A DNA stretch of 64,000 nucleotides from Janthinobacterium fluminis (GTDB taxonomy: Bacteria; Pseudomonadota; Gammaproteobacteria; Burkholderiales; Burkholderiaceae_D): contig NZ_JAQQXR010000002.1 in NCBI RefSeq assembly GCF_028595325.1, forward strand, positions 434,001-498,000, written 5' to 3'. A model generated the notes under the pieces. The model saw only the letters and a list, made by a program, of their open reading frames with translations. It did not search any database and was not told where the DNA came from. Position 1 is the first letter of the stretch, and every line of letters starts with the position of its first letter. A program made the translations under genes and the position numbers. Shown piece after piece: positions 43,348-53,683 of the stretch.

Positions 43348-44700
43348 ATGACGCAGCAAAAACACTATCCCCATCATCTCGACCTGAAGCCGGTCACGCA
43401 CGTGCAGGGCGCGGTGCGCCTGCCCGGCTCGAAAAGCATCTCGAACCGCGTGCTGCTGCTGGCCGCGCTGGCCGAGGGCACGACCAAGATCGTCGATCTG
43501 CTGGCCTCGGACGACACCTTCGTCATGCTGGGCGCGCTGACCTCGCTCGGCGTGCACTGGGAGCAGGAGGAGCAGCGCCACCCGGAAACGCTGCACCAGG
43601 TGCACCACGTGCGCGGCGCCGGCGGCGTCTTCCCGCACCACGCGGCCGACCTCTTCATGGGCAACGCCGGCACCGCCATCCGTCCGCTGACGGCGGCGTT
43701 GGCCGTGATCGGCGGCGACTACACGCTGCACGGCGTGGCGCGCATGCACGAGCGGCCCATCGGCGACCTGGTCGACGCCCTCAACGCCGTCGGCGCGCAG
43801 ATCGAGTACACGGGCGCGCAGGGCTTCCCGCCGCTGCGCATCCGCCGCGGCCACCTGCACGCCGACCGCATGGCGGTGCGCGGCAACGTGTCGAGCCAGT
43901 TCCTGACGGCGCTCTTGATGGTGGCGCCGCTGATGGCGCGCGAGCGCAGCGTGTCGATCGACGTCGTCGGCGAGCTGATCTCCCGGCCCTACATCGAAAT
44001 CACCCTGAATCTGATGCGCCGCTTCGGCGTCGTCGTCGAGCAGGACGGCTGGCAGTCGTTCACCGTGCAGGCGGGGCAGAAGTACCGCAGCCCCGGCGTC
44101 ATCCACGTCGAGGGCGACGCCTCGTCGGCGTCCTACTTCCTGGCGGCCGGCGCGATAGCCGGCGGGCCGGTGCGGGTCGAGGGCGTCGGCCGCGACAGCA
44201 TCCAGGGCGACGTGCGCTTCGTCGCCGCGCTGCAGCAGATGGGCGCCACCGTGACGATGGGCGAGACCTGGATCGAGGCCAGCTCGAACGGCGTGCTGAA
44301 GGCCATCGACGCCGACTTCAACCATATCCCGGACGCGGCCATGACGATCGCCGTCGCCGCGCTGTACGCCGACGGCACCAGCACGCTGCGCAACATCGCC
44401 AGCTGGCGCGTCAAGGAAACCGACCGCATCGCCGCCATGGCCTGCGAGCTGCGCAAGCTCGGCGCCGAGGTGGAGGAGGGCGCCGACTACCTGCGCGTGA
44501 CGCCGCCGGCGGCGATCGCCGCGGCCACCATCGACACCTACGACGACCACCGCATGGCCATGTGCTTCTCGCTGGCCTCGCTGGACGGCGCGGCGCGGCG
44601 CGGCAACAGCATGCGCATCAACGACCCGAAATGCGTCGCCAAGACCTTCCCCGGCTACTTCGAGGCATTCGCCGGCATCGCCCACGACAGCCTGTTTTAA
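43348..44700 (+). CDS. aroA: EPSP synthase
   Basis: The product is 450 residues from ATG 43348, with AAGGA upstream. Motifs [34 protein letters not shown] and [11 protein letters not shown] mark 5-enolpyruvylshikimate-3-phosphate synthase of the class found in Escherichia coli. It forms EPSP in the shikimate pathway and supplies chorismate to the preceding pheA and tyrA products. Confidence 0.96.
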   Translation: MTQQKHYPHHLDLKPVTHVQGAVRLPGSKSISNRVLLLAALAEGTTKIVDLLASDDTFVMLGALTSLGVHWEQEEQRHPETLHQVHHVRGAGGVFPHHAADLFMGNAGTAIRPLTAALAVIGGDYTLHGVARMHERPIGDLVDALNAVGAQIEYTGAQGFPPLRIRRGHLHADRMAVRGNVSSQFLTALLMVAPLMARERSVSIDVVGELISRPYIEITLNLMRRFGVVVEQDGWQSFTVQAGQKYRSPGVIHVEGDASSASYFLAAGAIAGGPVRVEGVGRDSIQGDVRFVAALQQMGATVTMGETWIEASSNGVLKAIDADFNHIPDAAMTIAVAALYADGTSTLRNIASWRVKETDRIAAMACELRKLGAEVEEGADYLRVTPPAAIAAATIDTYDDHRMAMCFSLASLDGAARRGNSMRINDPKCVAKTFPGYFEAFAGIAHDSLF

Positions 44701-44745
44701 TCAGCGCGGCCGGGGCCCGCCCCGGTTTTAACAGAAAAATAATTT

Positions 44746-45414
44746 ATGACCACATCGACTATTCCCGTCATCGCCATCGACGGCCCGACCGCTTCCGGCA
44801 AGGGCACGGTCGCGCACCGCGTCGCAGACCGGCTCGGCTACCACTACCTCGACTCCGGCGCCCTGTACCGCCTGACGGCGCTGACGGCGCTGCGCCGCGC
44901 CACGCCGCTGAACGACGAGCACGCGCTGGCCAAGCTGGCCGAGCATCTGCCGTGCAGCTTCGCCGGCGGCGAGATCCTGCTGGCCAACGAGAACGTCACG
45001 GACGCCATCCGCGCCGAGGCCGTCGGCAACACGGCCTCGCAGATCGCCGCGCTGCCGGCCGTGCGCCAGGCCCTGTTCGCGCTGCAACTGGGTTTCCGCA
45101 AGGCGCCCGGCCTGGTGGCCGACGGCCGCGACATGGGCACGGTGATTTTCCCCCACGCCCCCTTGAAAGTGTTCCTGACGGCAAGTGCTGACGCGCGCGC
45201 GCAACGCCGTTATAAGCAATTGATTGACAAGGGAATTTCTGCTAGTATAGAAGACCTTCTGATGGATTTGAATGCGCGAGACGCACGTGATACTCACCGT
45301 GCGATCGCGCCCCTGGTCCCCGCGGAGGGCGCGCATGTGCTCGATACGTCGAATATGACGGCCGATGAGGCCGTCGATCTGGTGTTGAAATGGCATGCTG
45401 CGGCGGTAAAGTAG
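44746..45414 (+). CDS. cmk: Cytidylate kinase
   Basis: The product is 222 residues. The P-loop [20 protein letters not shown] with YLDSGALYR and the D-G-R-D-M-G motif near residue 125 are typical. It phosphorylates CMP and dCMP. It sits between aroA and rpsA, a conserved neighbourhood in proteobacteria. Confidence 0.96.
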   Translation: MTTSTIPVIAIDGPTASGKGTVAHRVADRLGYHYLDSGALYRLTALTALRRATPLNDEHALAKLAEHLPCSFAGGEILLANENVTDAIRAEAVGNTASQIAALPAVRQALFALQLGFRKAPGLVADGRDMGTVIFPHAPLKVFLTASADARAQRRYKQLIDKGISASIEDLLMDLNARDARDTHRAIAPLVPAEGAHVLDTSNMTADEAVDLVLKWHAAAVK

Positions 45415-45532
45415 TACGCATCAGTACTACTGTGGTGCCCGTGGCGGCCCAGTCCGGCCCCGGGCGTGTGTCAAACCTAACCCAGTTTAAGTCGCATCGT
45501 GCGATCGCTGCTGGTTAACTTGTGTGAACCCT

Positions 45533-47245
45533 ATGTCTACAGCTACATCTACTGAATTTACCGGTATGGAAAGTTTTGCCGCGCTCTTCGAGGAATCCTT
45601 GTCGCGTCAAGATATGCGCTCCGGCGAAGTTATTTCCGCTGAAGTCGTGCGCCTCGACCACAATTTCGTGATCGTCAACGCCGGCCTCAAATCCGAAGCA
45701 TTCATCCCAATCGAAGAATTCAAAAACGACCACGGCGAACTGGAAGTCAAAGTTGGTGACTTCGTTTCCGTGGCGATCGAATCGTTGGAAAACGGTTTCG
45801 GCGACACCATCCTGTCGCGCGACAAAGCCAAGCGTCTGGCTTCGTGGCTGGCCCTGGAAAAAGCGATGGAATCGGGCGAGATCGTCGTCGGTACCGTCAA
45901 CGGCAAAGTCAAAGGCGGCCTGACCGTCCTGACCAACGGCATCCGCGCCTTCCTGCCGGGTTCGCTGGTCGACACCCGTCCAGTCAAGGACACCACCCCG
46001 TTCGAAGGCAAGACCCTGGAATTCAAGGTCATCAAGCTGGACCGCAAGCGTAACAACGTCGTGCTGTCGCGCCGCGCCGTCATCGAAGCATCGATGGGCG
46101 AAGAGCGTCAGAAACTGATGGAAACGCTGAAAGAAGGCACGGTCGTGACCGGCGTCGTCAAAAACATCACCGACTACGGCGCCTTCGTGGACCTGGGCGG
46201 CATCGACGGCCTGCTGCACATCACCGACCTGGCATGGCGCCGCGTGCGTCATCCGTCGGAAGTGCTGACGGTTGGCCAGGAAATCACTGCCAAGGTTCTG
46301 AAGTACGATCAAGAGAAGAACCGCGTTTCGCTGGGCGTGAAGCAACTGGGCGACGATCCTTGGACCGGTCTGTCCCGTCGTTACCCACAAAGCACCCGTC
46401 TGTTCGGCAAGGTCACGAACCTGACCGACTACGGCGCGTTCGTGGAAGTCGAGCAAGGCATCGAAGGTCTGGTCCACGTTTCCGAAATGGACTGGACCAA
46501 CAAGAACGTCGCACCAAACAAAGTTGTCCAACTGGGCGACGAAGTAGAAGTGATGGTTCTGGAAATCGACGAAGAGCGTCGTCGCATCTCGCTGGGTATG
46601 AAACAGTGCAAAGCCAACCCTTGGGATGACTTTGGCGTGACCCACAAGAAGGGCGACAAAGTCCGCGGCGCGATCAAATCGATCACCGACTTCGGCGTGT
46701 TCATCGGCCTGGCCGGCAACATCGACGGCCTGGTGCACCTGTCCGACCTGTCCTGGACCGAAACGGGCGAAGAAGCCGTGCGTCGTTTCAAGAAAGGCGA
46801 CGAACTGGAAGCCATCGTTCTGGCCATCGACGTCGAGCGCGAGCGCGTGTCCCTGGGCGTCAAGCAACTCGAAGGCGACCCATTCAACAACTTCGCTGCA
46901 ATGAACGACAAAGGCTCCCTGGTAACGGGTACGGTCAAGTCGGTCGAGCCTAAAGGCGCCGTGATCCAGTTGTCCGAAGAAGTCGAAGGCTACCTGCGCG
47001 CTTCCGAAATCTCGCGCGACCGCGTCGAAGATGCCGGCACGCACCTGAAAGTCGGCGACAGCGTCGAGGCAATGGTCTTGAACATCGACCGCAAAGCCCG
47101 TGGTATCCAACTGTCGATCAAAGCGAAAGACAATGTTGAAACCCAGGAAGCGATGCAGAAAATGGCCGCTACCGACAACAACGCAGCTTCGGGCACCACC
47201 AGCCTGGGCGCATTGTTGAAAGCCAAGTTCGACAACAAGAACTAA
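45533..47245 (+). CDS. rpsA: 30S ribosomal protein S1
   Basis: The product is 570 residues from ATG 45533; an in-frame GTG lies nine bases upstream. Six S1 OB-fold repeats are visible, for example [20 protein letters not shown] and [20 protein letters not shown]. It binds mRNA leaders and unfolds them for the ribosome, and it represses its own translation in Escherichia coli. Codon use is that of a highly expressed gene: the cmk to rpsA change is marked by a shift to strongly preferred codons. Confidence 0.97.
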   Translation: MSTATSTEFTGMESFAALFEESLSRQDMRSGEVISAEVVRLDHNFVIVNAGLKSEAFIPIEEFKNDHGELEVKVGDFVSVAIESLENGFGDTILSRDKAKRLASWLALEKAMESGEIVVGTVNGKVKGGLTVLTNGIRAFLPGSLVDTRPVKDTTPFEGKTLEFKVIKLDRKRNNVVLSRRAVIEASMGEERQKLMETLKEGTVVTGVVKNITDYGAFVDLGGIDGLLHITDLAWRRVRHPSEVLTVGQEITAKVLKYDQEKNRVSLGVKQLGDDPWTGLSRRYPQSTRLFGKVTNLTDYGAFVEVEQGIEGLVHVSEMDWTNKNVAPNKVVQLGDEVEVMVLEIDEERRRISLGMKQCKANPWDDFGVTHKKGDKVRGAIKSITDFGVFIGLAGNIDGLVHLSDLSWTETGEEAVRRFKKGDELEAIVLAIDVERERVSLGVKQLEGDPFNNFAAMNDKGSLVTGTVKSVEPKGAVIQLSEEVEGYLRASEISRDRVEDAGTHLKVGDSVEAMVLNIDRKARGIQLSIKAKDNVETQEAMQKMAATDNNAASGTTSLGALLKAKFDNKN

Positions 47246-47265
47246 GACAGTCCGCGGATCAGTAG

Positions 47266-47571
47266 ATGACTAAATCCGAGTTGATCAACCGCCTCGCTGA
47301 GCGTTATTCTCAGCTGGTGGCCAAAGATGCGGAATATGCCGTCAAAACCATACTCGACGCGATGACCACCGCCCTGGCGACCGGTCAGCGCATCGAGATC
47401 CGCGGTTTTGGCAGCTTTGCCCTCAACAGCAGGCCACCGCGCATCGGCCGCAATCCGAAGTCCGGCGAAAAGGTGATGGTGCCCGAAAAGCGGGTGCCCC
47501 ACTTCAAGCCGGGCAAGCAGTTGCGCGAGCGGGTAGACGCGATGGTCGGGCAACCGATCATCGAGGATTGA
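47266..47571 (+). CDS. ihfB: Integration host factor beta subunit
   Basis: The product is 101 residues with the HU/IHF fold ([42 protein letters not shown] region). The DNA-bending proline arm is in [13 protein letters not shown]. It bends DNA as a heterodimer with IhfA and serves recombination, including phage integration, and transcription. It follows rpsA by 20 bases, the usual arrangement. Confidence 0.95.
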   Translation: MTKSELINRLAERYSQLVAKDAEYAVKTILDAMTTALATGQRIEIRGFGSFALNSRPPRIGRNPKSGEKVMVPEKRVPHFKPGKQLRERVDAMVGQPIIED

Positions 47572-47642
47572 CCTCGTCCGCTGAAAGGTGACTAGGCATG
47601 CCGCCCCAGAGAACGCGACGCGCACTTTGGGCCGGCATCAAG

Positions 47643-47672
47643 AAGCGGCGTCCTTGGATGCCGCTTTTTTTT
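47643..47672 (+). terminator. Terminator after ihfB
   Basis: The stem AAGCGGC / GCCGCTT with a 10-base loop is followed by eight T in total, 71 bases after the ihfB stop. Confidence 0.85.
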
Positions 47673-47682
47673 GTACCGGGGG

Positions 47683-47727
47683 CAGACCTCGATTTTCCGG
47701 CAATTCTTGACCGAAAATCGAGGTCTG
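47683..47727. repeat. Inverted repeat containing a CAGACCTCG variant
   Basis: Two perfect 15-base arms (CAGACCTCGATTTTC and complement) flank a 15-base loop, bordered by runs of G and C. It resembles the GGGGTCAGACCCC family in its ends but has a different interior. Confidence 0.6.
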
Positions 47728-47790
47728 TCCCCTGCTTTCCGTTTTCTTGTGCCACACTGGCGCTTGTGAATCACAAACTGGACCTGGCTG

Positions 47791-48096
47791 ATGAAATTTA
47801 TTTCCTCCTTCGTTGGATTTGTTCTGTTCGTCTTGTTTTTCGGTTTCGCCCTGAAAAATACGCAGGAGGTCGATCTGCGCTTTTTCCTCAATTATGAGTT
47901 GCGCGGCCCGCTGGTCTTGATGCTGCTGGGCTTCTTCGTGGCCGGCGCCAGCCTCGGCGTGCTGGCCCTGACGCCGACCGTGTTCCGCCACCGCCGCGAA
48001 GCGAACAAGCAGCAATCGACGATCCAGACGCTGCAAACCGTGGCCCAGCAGGGCACCGTCCAGCCGCAGCCGGACAGCGTCAACACGCAGCAGTAA
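47791..48096 (+). CDS. lapA: LapA-domain membrane protein
   Basis: The product is 101 residues. Two transmembrane segments (FISSFVGFVLFVLFFGFAL and GPLVLMLLGFFVAGASLGVL) are followed by a short basic and glutamine-rich tail. It belongs to the LapA/DUF1049 family and is encoded directly before lapB, as in Escherichia coli. The pair controls lipopolysaccharide synthesis through turnover of LpxC. Confidence 0.9.
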   Translation: MKFISSFVGFVLFVLFFGFALKNTQEVDLRFFLNYELRGPLVLMLLGFFVAGASLGVLALTPTVFRHRREANKQQSTIQTLQTVAQQGTVQPQPDSVNTQQ

Positions 48097-48128
48097 TGCC
48101 GCTCACACACCAACAATAAAAAAATCGC

Positions 48129-49304
48129 ATGGAATTTGAACTCTGGTTGCTTCTGGGGATACCGGTCTTTTTCGCGCTGGGCTGGATCGCCGCGCGGGTC
48201 GATATCAACCAGCTCGTGTCGGAGTCGCGCAGCCTGCCGCGCGGCTATTTCACGGGCCTGAACCATCTGCTCAACGAGCAGCCCGACAAGGCCGTCGACG
48301 CCTTCATCGAAATCGTCAAGCTGGACCCGGAAACGGCCGATATGCATTTCGCGCTGGGCAATCTGTTCCGCCGCCGCGGCGAAACCGAGCGGGCCATCCG
48401 CGTCCACCAGAACCTGCTGGCCCGCCCCGACCTGCCGCAGGAGCAGCAGTTGCACGCCGAGTACGAGCTGGGCCAGGACTACCTGAAGGCCGGCCTGCTC
48501 GACCGCGCCGAGGAAACCTTCAACCGCCTCGTCGGCACCCAGTACGCGGTGCAGGCGCGCCGCGCGCTGCTGGAGATTTTCCAGCGCGAGAAGGAGTGGC
48601 GGCGCGCCATCGAGGCGGCCATCGGCCTGCAGGAGTCGGGCGCCGGCGCGCGCCAGAAGGAGATCGCGCAGTTCTATTGCGAGCTGGCGCACGACGCGCT
48701 GGTGCATATGCACCCGGACGACGCCTTGCCGCTGCTCGACAAGGCGCTGCAGACGGACCGCAAGAACGTCCGCGCCACGCTGCTGACGGGCGACGCGCTG
48801 CTGGCCAAGGACGACGTCGAGGGCGCGCTGCTGACCTGGCGCCGCGTCGAACAGCAGAGCGTGCCGCACGTGGCCCTGGTGGCGCAGCGCCTGATGGACG
48901 GCTACCGCAAGGTCGGCCGGCCGCAGGAGGGCGTCAACCTGCTCAAATCGTATCTGGAGGAGGCCTCGTCGATCGACTTGATCGAGGTGGTCTTCAAGGC
49001 CGTCATCGAACTCGACGGCGTGGAGGCGGCCAAGCAGCTGGTCAGCGCCGAGCTGCGCCGCACGCCGACGCTGCTGGGCCTCGACAAGCTGCTCGAGGCG
49101 CGCCTGATGGACGCCCCGGCGGCCCTGTGGTCGGAGCTGTCGATGGTGAAGAACCTGGTGCACGGCTACACGCAGAAGCTGGCGCGCTACCAGTGCAGCC
49201 ACTGCGGTTTCAAGGCGCGCCAGTTCTACTGGCAGTGCCCCGGTTGCAGCCGCTGGGAGACCTACCCGCCGCGGCGCACCGAAGAACTCAATGTCATGAA
49301 CTAG
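48129..49304 (+). CDS. lapB: Lipopolysaccharide assembly protein B
   Basis: The product is 391 residues. An N-terminal anchor (LWLLLGIPVFFALGWIAARV) is followed by about nine TPR repeats and a C-terminal rubredoxin-like zinc ribbon (YQCSHCGFKARQFYWQCPGC). It recruits FtsH to LpxC and so limits lipid A synthesis. It lies 32 bases after lapA and 18 before ugd, suggesting co-transcription with envelope sugar genes. Confidence 0.94.
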   Translation: MEFELWLLLGIPVFFALGWIAARVDINQLVSESRSLPRGYFTGLNHLLNEQPDKAVDAFIEIVKLDPETADMHFALGNLFRRRGETERAIRVHQNLLARPDLPQEQQLHAEYELGQDYLKAGLLDRAEETFNRLVGTQYAVQARRALLEIFQREKEWRRAIEAAIGLQESGAGARQKEIAQFYCELAHDALVHMHPDDALPLLDKALQTDRKNVRATLLTGDALLAKDDVEGALLTWRRVEQQSVPHVALVAQRLMDGYRKVGRPQEGVNLLKSYLEEASSIDLIEVVFKAVIELDGVEAAKQLVSAELRRTPTLLGLDKLLEARLMDAPAALWSELSMVKNLVHGYTQKLARYQCSHCGFKARQFYWQCPGCSRWETYPPRRTEELNVMN

Positions 49305-49322
49305 ATTTGGCGGTATAGAAAA

Positions 49323-50690
49323 ATGAAAATCACAATTATCGGCACCGGCTATGTGGGCCTGGTGACCGGCGCCTGCCTGGCCGAACTGGGCAACGACGTC
49401 TTCTGCCTCGACCTCGACGAGAAAAAAATCGCCCTGCTCAACAACGGCGGCATCCCCATCCACGAGCCTGGCCTGGAAGAGGTGGTGGCGCGCAACCGCG
49501 CCGCCGGCCGCCTGCGCTTCTCGACCGACGTCGGCGCCGCCGTCGCCCACGGCAAGCTGCAATTCATCGCCGTCGGCACCCCGCCCGACGAGGACGGCTC
49601 GGCCGACCTGCAATACGTCCTCGCGGCCGCCCGCAACATCGGCAAGCACATGACCGAGTTCAAGGTCATCGTCGACAAGTCGACGGTCCCGGTCGGCACG
49701 GCCGAGCGCGTGCGCGCCGCCCTGCAGGCCGAGCTCGACGAGCGCGGCGTCGCGGCCACCTTCTCGGTCGCCTCGAACCCGGAATTCCTCAAGGAGGGCG
49801 CGGCCGTCGAAGACTTCATGCGCCCCGACCGCATCGTCATCGGCTGCGACAGCACGCCCGAGGGCGAGCGCGCGCGCGAGCTGATGAAGACGCTGTACGC
49901 GCCGTTCAACCGCAACCACGAGCGCACCTACTGGATGGACGTGCGCTCGGCCGAGTTCACCAAGTACGCGGCCAACGCCATGCTGGCCACCCGCATCTCC
50001 TTCATGAACGAGCTGGCCAACCTGGCCGACAAGGTCGGCGTCGACATCGAGGCGGTGCGCCACGGCATCGGCTCGGACCCGCGCATCGGCCACAGCTTCC
50101 TGTACGCCGGCTGCGGCTACGGCGGCTCCTGCTTCCCGAAAGACGTGCAGGCGCTGGAGCGCACGGCGCGCGGCCACGGCCAGGAATTGCTGATCTTGCG
50201 CGCCGTCGAGGCCGTCAACGACAGGCAGAAGCTGGTGCTGGGCGGGAAAGTCACGGCGCGCTACGGCGAGGATCTGGCGGGGCGCCATTTCGCCGTCTGG
50301 GGCCTGGCCTTCAAGCCGAACACCGACGACATGCGCGAGGCGTCGGCGCGGGTGCTGCTGGCCGAGCTGCTGCAGCGCGGCGCCAGCGTCGCCGTCTACG
50401 ACCCGGTGGCGATGGCCGAGGCCAGGCGCGTGCTGGCGCTGGACCTGGCGCCGGCGCTGCTGGCGCGCATCCGCTTCGCCGCCAGCCCGATGGATGCGCT
50501 GAACGGCGCCGACGCGCTGGCCATCGTCACGGAATGGAAAGCCTTCCGCAGCCCCGACTTCGAGCAGATCAAGGCGCGTCTGAAAGAGCCCGTCATTTTC
50601 GACGGCCGCAACCTGTTCGAGCCGGCCGACATGGCCGAGGCGGGCATCGAATACCACGGGATCGGTCGCTCGGTCCTGACGCGCGCATGA
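49323..50690 (+). CDS. ugd: UDP-glucose 6-dehydrogenase
   Basis: The product is 455 residues. The NAD-binding [17 protein letters not shown] and the active-site cysteine in [16 protein letters not shown] are clear, with the family domains in order. It oxidises UDP-glucose to UDP-glucuronate for capsule or modified lipopolysaccharide. Its stop overlaps the start of rfaE1 by four bases. Confidence 0.95.
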   Translation: MKITIIGTGYVGLVTGACLAELGNDVFCLDLDEKKIALLNNGGIPIHEPGLEEVVARNRAAGRLRFSTDVGAAVAHGKLQFIAVGTPPDEDGSADLQYVLAAARNIGKHMTEFKVIVDKSTVPVGTAERVRAALQAELDERGVAATFSVASNPEFLKEGAAVEDFMRPDRIVIGCDSTPEGERARELMKTLYAPFNRNHERTYWMDVRSAEFTKYAANAMLATRISFMNELANLADKVGVDIEAVRHGIGSDPRIGHSFLYAGCGYGGSCFPKDVQALERTARGHGQELLILRAVEAVNDRQKLVLGGKVTARYGEDLAGRHFAVWGLAFKPNTDDMREASARVLLAELLQRGASVAVYDPVAMAEARRVLALDLAPALLARIRFAASPMDALNGADALAIVTEWKAFRSPDFEQIKARLKEPVIFDGRNLFEPADMAEAGIEYHGIGRSVLTRA

Positions 50691-51640
50691 GCGGCGCCAT
50701 CGCCACCCGGCCGGCCGGCGCGCCGGCACTGGACGCCGTGCGCCTGCTGGTGGTCGGCGACGTCATGCTGGACCGCTACTGGTTCGGCGAAGTCAGCCGC
50801 ATCTCGCCGGAAGCGCCGGTGCCCATCGTGCGCATCGAAAAGCGCGAAGAGCGCCTGGGCGGCGCCGCCAACGTGGCGCGCAACGCGGCCGCGCTGGGCG
50901 CCCACACGGGGCTGCTGGGCGTGGTCGGCGCCGACGAGGCCGGCGGCCAGGTCGAGCAGCTGCTGCACAGCGGCGGCATCCACAGCTACCTCAAGCGCGA
51001 CCCGGCCATCTCCACCATCATCAAGCTGCGCGTCATCGGCCGCCAGCAGCAGATGCTGCGCATCGACTTCGAGGACGCGCCCAGCGACACCATCCTGCGC
51101 GACAAGTTGATCCAGTTCAACGCGCTGCTGCCGGACTACGACGTGGTGATCCTGTCCGACTACGCCAAGGGTAGCCTGGTCAACGTCGCCGCCATGATCC
51201 AGTCGGCGCGGGCGGCCGGCAAGATCGTCATGGTCGACCCGAAGGGCGACGACTTCGGGCGCTACGCCGGCGCGTCCGTGCTGACGCCGAACAAATCCGA
51301 ACTGCGCCGCGTCGTCGGCAGCTGGAGCACGGAAGAGCAGCTGACGGCGAAGGCGCAGCAGATGCGCCGCGAGCTGGCGCTGGACGCGCTGCTGCTGACC
51401 CGCTCGGAAGAGGGCATGACGCTCTACACGGACGGCGAAGTGCTGCACATGCCGACCGACGCGCGCGAAGTGTTCGACGTCTCCGGCGCCGGCGACACCG
51501 TCATCGCGACGATGGCGGCGATGCTGGGCGCCGGCATGAGCCTGGGCGACGCCATGCGCACGGCCAACCGCGCCGGCGGCATCGTCGTCGGCAAGCTGGG
51601 CACGGCCACCGTCACGCGCGAAGAACTGTTCGCCGGCTGA
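50687..51640 (+). CDS. rfaE1: D-glycero-beta-D-manno-heptose-7-phosphate kinase
   Basis: The product is 317 residues, PfkB/ribokinase family. The phrases [36 protein letters not shown] and the ATP motif [18 protein letters not shown] are those of the HldE kinase domain. The adenylyltransferase domain present in Escherichia coli HldE is absent, so this is the single-domain form. It makes the heptose for lipopolysaccharide core. The epimerase gene (hldD) that often follows it in relatives is not here. Confidence 0.92.
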   Translation: MSGAIATRPAGAPALDAVRLLVVGDVMLDRYWFGEVSRISPEAPVPIVRIEKREERLGGAANVARNAAALGAHTGLLGVVGADEAGGQVEQLLHSGGIHSYLKRDPAISTIIKLRVIGRQQQMLRIDFEDAPSDTILRDKLIQFNALLPDYDVVILSDYAKGSLVNVAAMIQSARAAGKIVMVDPKGDDFGRYAGASVLTPNKSELRRVVGSWSTEEQLTAKAQQMRRELALDALLLTRSEEGMTLYTDGEVLHMPTDAREVFDVSGAGDTVIATMAAMLGAGMSLGDAMRTANRAGGIVVGKLGTATVTREELFAG

Positions 51641-51851
51641 GCCGGCGCCGCCCGCCCGTATCGGCCGGCGGCGCCGGCCCCGGCCTGGCGGCGGGTCCGC
51701 CGGCGTCCCCGGCATTGACCCCGCACAAATCTTTCGCGCTGCCAAGCGCAGCGGATTGTCAACCAGATCATTGCCTGCGCGTTAAGGTGGGCAAGGCGCG
51801 CTGCTCCTTGCGTTCGAGTCAACTTGAAACCACACCACGGAGAGATACGAC

Positions 51852-52373
51852 ATGATCAAGAAATTACTGCTGGCAGTTGCGACCCTGATAGCAACGATGG
51901 GCTTCGCCTTCGCACAAGTCGACGTCAACAAGGCCGACCAGGCCGCGCTGGACAGCGTCAAAGGCATCGGCCCGGCAAAATCGAAACAAATCATCGACGA
52001 GCGCACCAAAGGCGGCGAATTCAAGGACTGGGCGGACTTCGAGTCGCGCGTCAAAGGCATAGGCGCGAAAAACTCCGTCAAGCTGTCGGAAGCCGGCCTG
52101 CAGGTGAATGGCCAGTCGAAAGCGGGCGCCGCCGCCAAACCGGCCGCCGCCAAGGAAGCCAAGCACGCGGCCGCCGCCAAGGAAGCCAAACCGGCCGCCG
52201 GCAAGGAAATGAAGGAAGCCGCGCCTGCGGCCGCCGGCAAGGAAATGAAAGAAACCAAGCCAGCCGCCGGCATGAAAAAAGAAGCCAAACCGGCGGCCGC
52301 CGCCGATGCCGCCGCCAAGCCTGCCGTGACAGCCGAAGCGGGCAAGGCGAAGAAAGAAGAAGCGAAGAAATAA
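51852..52373 (+). CDS. comEA: ComEA-like helix-hairpin-helix DNA-binding protein with H1-like tail
   Basis: The product is 173 residues. A signal peptide (KKLLLAVATLIATMGFAFAQ) precedes two helix-hairpin-helix motifs (VNKADQAALDSVKGIGPAKS). After about residue 90 comes an 80-residue tail of alanine, lysine, proline and glutamate in loose repeats (KEAKPAAGKEMKEA). It should bind incoming DNA in the periplasm during transformation. The tail is like bacterial histone-H1-like proteins and is not part of the standard short ComEA. Confidence 0.85.
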   Translation: MIKKLLLAVATLIATMGFAFAQVDVNKADQAALDSVKGIGPAKSKQIIDERTKGGEFKDWADFESRVKGIGAKNSVKLSEAGLQVNGQSKAGAAAKPAAAKEAKHAAAAKEAKPAAGKEMKEAAPAAAGKEMKETKPAAGMKKEAKPAAAADAAAKPAVTAEAGKAKKEEAKK

Positions 52374-52413
52374 GCCGACGGCGCGGGCGCCAGCGTCCGC
52401 CGCGTCGAACAGA

Positions 52414-52451
52414 CAGCCCCGCCGGCCGCGCCGCGCGGGGCTGTTTTTTTT
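52414..52451 (+). terminator. Terminator after comEA
   Basis: CAGCCCCGC / GCGGGGCTG with a GC-rich loop is followed by eight T. It isolates comEA from the next operon. Confidence 0.88.
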
Positions 52452-52654
52452 AGCGCGCCGCCCGGCGCCGCGCCCCGGCGCGCCAGGTAAACCTGAGTAT
52501 TACCTCTAGGAAAATGATTCTATGGGGCAACTATCCTGTCGTAGAATGGTCCGGCAAGTCCTCCCGCCGCCACGCATCGGCCATGCACGCCCGAGCGTCA
52601 TGGCGCACGGTGCCAGCCAGTGCCCACCATCCTGCTCACATAAAGGACCCTATC

Positions 52655-53683
52655 ATGAAAAAAAATCTTATTGCAGCAGCCGTCGCCATGGCATCTGTCT
52701 TCATGGCCAACGCGCCGGCCCACGCCTGGGGCCAGGAAACCCACCGCCGCATCGTCCTCGACGCCGTCGAGTTCATGAAAAACAATCCCGACCAGAGCAA
52801 CTACACCAAGCTGCTGGCCGGCGTCACCCGCGCCGGCTACACGATGGAGCAGTTCGCCGCCGCGCTGGGCCAGGGCGCCTACGACGTCGACGATTTCGTC
52901 GACACCTACCTGTGCGGCGCCTCGACCGGCAATTGCCAGTACGCGCCCGTGTGGGGCGCCGGCGCCAGCATCGTCAAATACACCTCGTACTGGCATTTCC
53001 AGAACCACACCGCCGGCCCCGACGTTCACGGCAACCCCTTCGGCGGCTACAACTACGCCAAGCTGAGCATGGCCGGCGACATCGACAAGATGGCCGCCGC
53101 CTGGTTGTACGGCGACTACCTGGACGACGGCGCGGGCGGCCTGAAAGGCATGCTGGGCGACAGCAGCAAGTACAACAGCTACGCCTTGACGGAGGCGAAC
53201 TACCGCTTCACCGGCGTGTCGAAGCCGGAGCAGTACAGCGACTTTGAAACCATGCCCTTCCAGCCGATCGACAACCTGGGCCAGTACTGGTTCCAGCAAT
53301 TCCTCGCCCGCCCGACCGCGCAAAGCCTGGGCTTCGTGCTGCACACCACCGACCTGCTGCAGCCGCACCACACCTGGACCTCGTCGGCGCACAACCACGC
53401 CGGCTGGGAAACCTGGGTCACCGACCACTACGTGTCGGAGCGCCTGAACGACCCGGCGCTGGTGCGCGCGGCGCTGGCCGACTTCACGCCGGTGGCGCCG
53501 ACGGCGATCGACATCCGCCCCCTGCTGACGCAGGGCGGCACCTACTCCTACGCCAACGGCGGCATCGTGCTGAGCTCGTCCGACCAGGGCGACCGCGTGC
53601 GCGTCGGCAAGCAAATGATCCCGCACTCGATCGCCATGGTCGTGCACGTGCTCAACCGCGCCGCCGAGCGCCTCGTCAATTGA
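52655..53683 (+). CDS. Secreted P1-nuclease / phospholipase-C-like zinc enzyme
   Basis: The product is 342 residues from ATG 52655. The signal peptide ends PAHA, leaving Trp25 as the first mature residue. In P1 nuclease and bacterial phospholipase C the amino-terminal Trp and following histidines bind the zinc cluster. Here W25, H30 (GQETHRR), H in SYWHFQNH, LHTTDLLQPHHTW and HNHAGWETWVTDHY are the matching ligands. It should cleave phosphodiester bonds of nucleic acids or phospholipids outside the cell. It is the first gene of an operon with a foldase. Substrate cannot be told from the sequence. Confidence 0.75.
   Translation: MKKNLIAAAVAMASVFMANAPAHAWGQETHRRIVLDAVEFMKNNPDQSNYTKLLAGVTRAGYTMEQFAAALGQGAYDVDDFVDTYLCGASTGNCQYAPVWGAGASIVKYTSYWHFQNHTAGPDVHGNPFGGYNYAKLSMAGDIDKMAAAWLYGDYLDDGAGGLKGMLGDSSKYNSYALTEANYRFTGVSKPEQYSDFETMPFQPIDNLGQYWFQQFLARPTAQSLGFVLHTTDLLQPHHTWTSSAHNHAGWETWVTDHYVSERLNDPALVRAALADFTPVAPTAIDIRPLLTQGGTYSYANGGIVLSSSDQGDRVRVGKQMIPHSIAMVVHVLNRAAERLVN

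Noticed and set aside
45515..47110. 531-codon frame antisense to rpsA
   Set aside because: It arises from the biased codon use of rpsA on the other strand, with no recognisable features.
47892..50729. 945-codon frame antisense to lapB-ugd
   Set aside because: It is a GC-driven shadow with very repetitive Arg/Val/Gln/Ala content.
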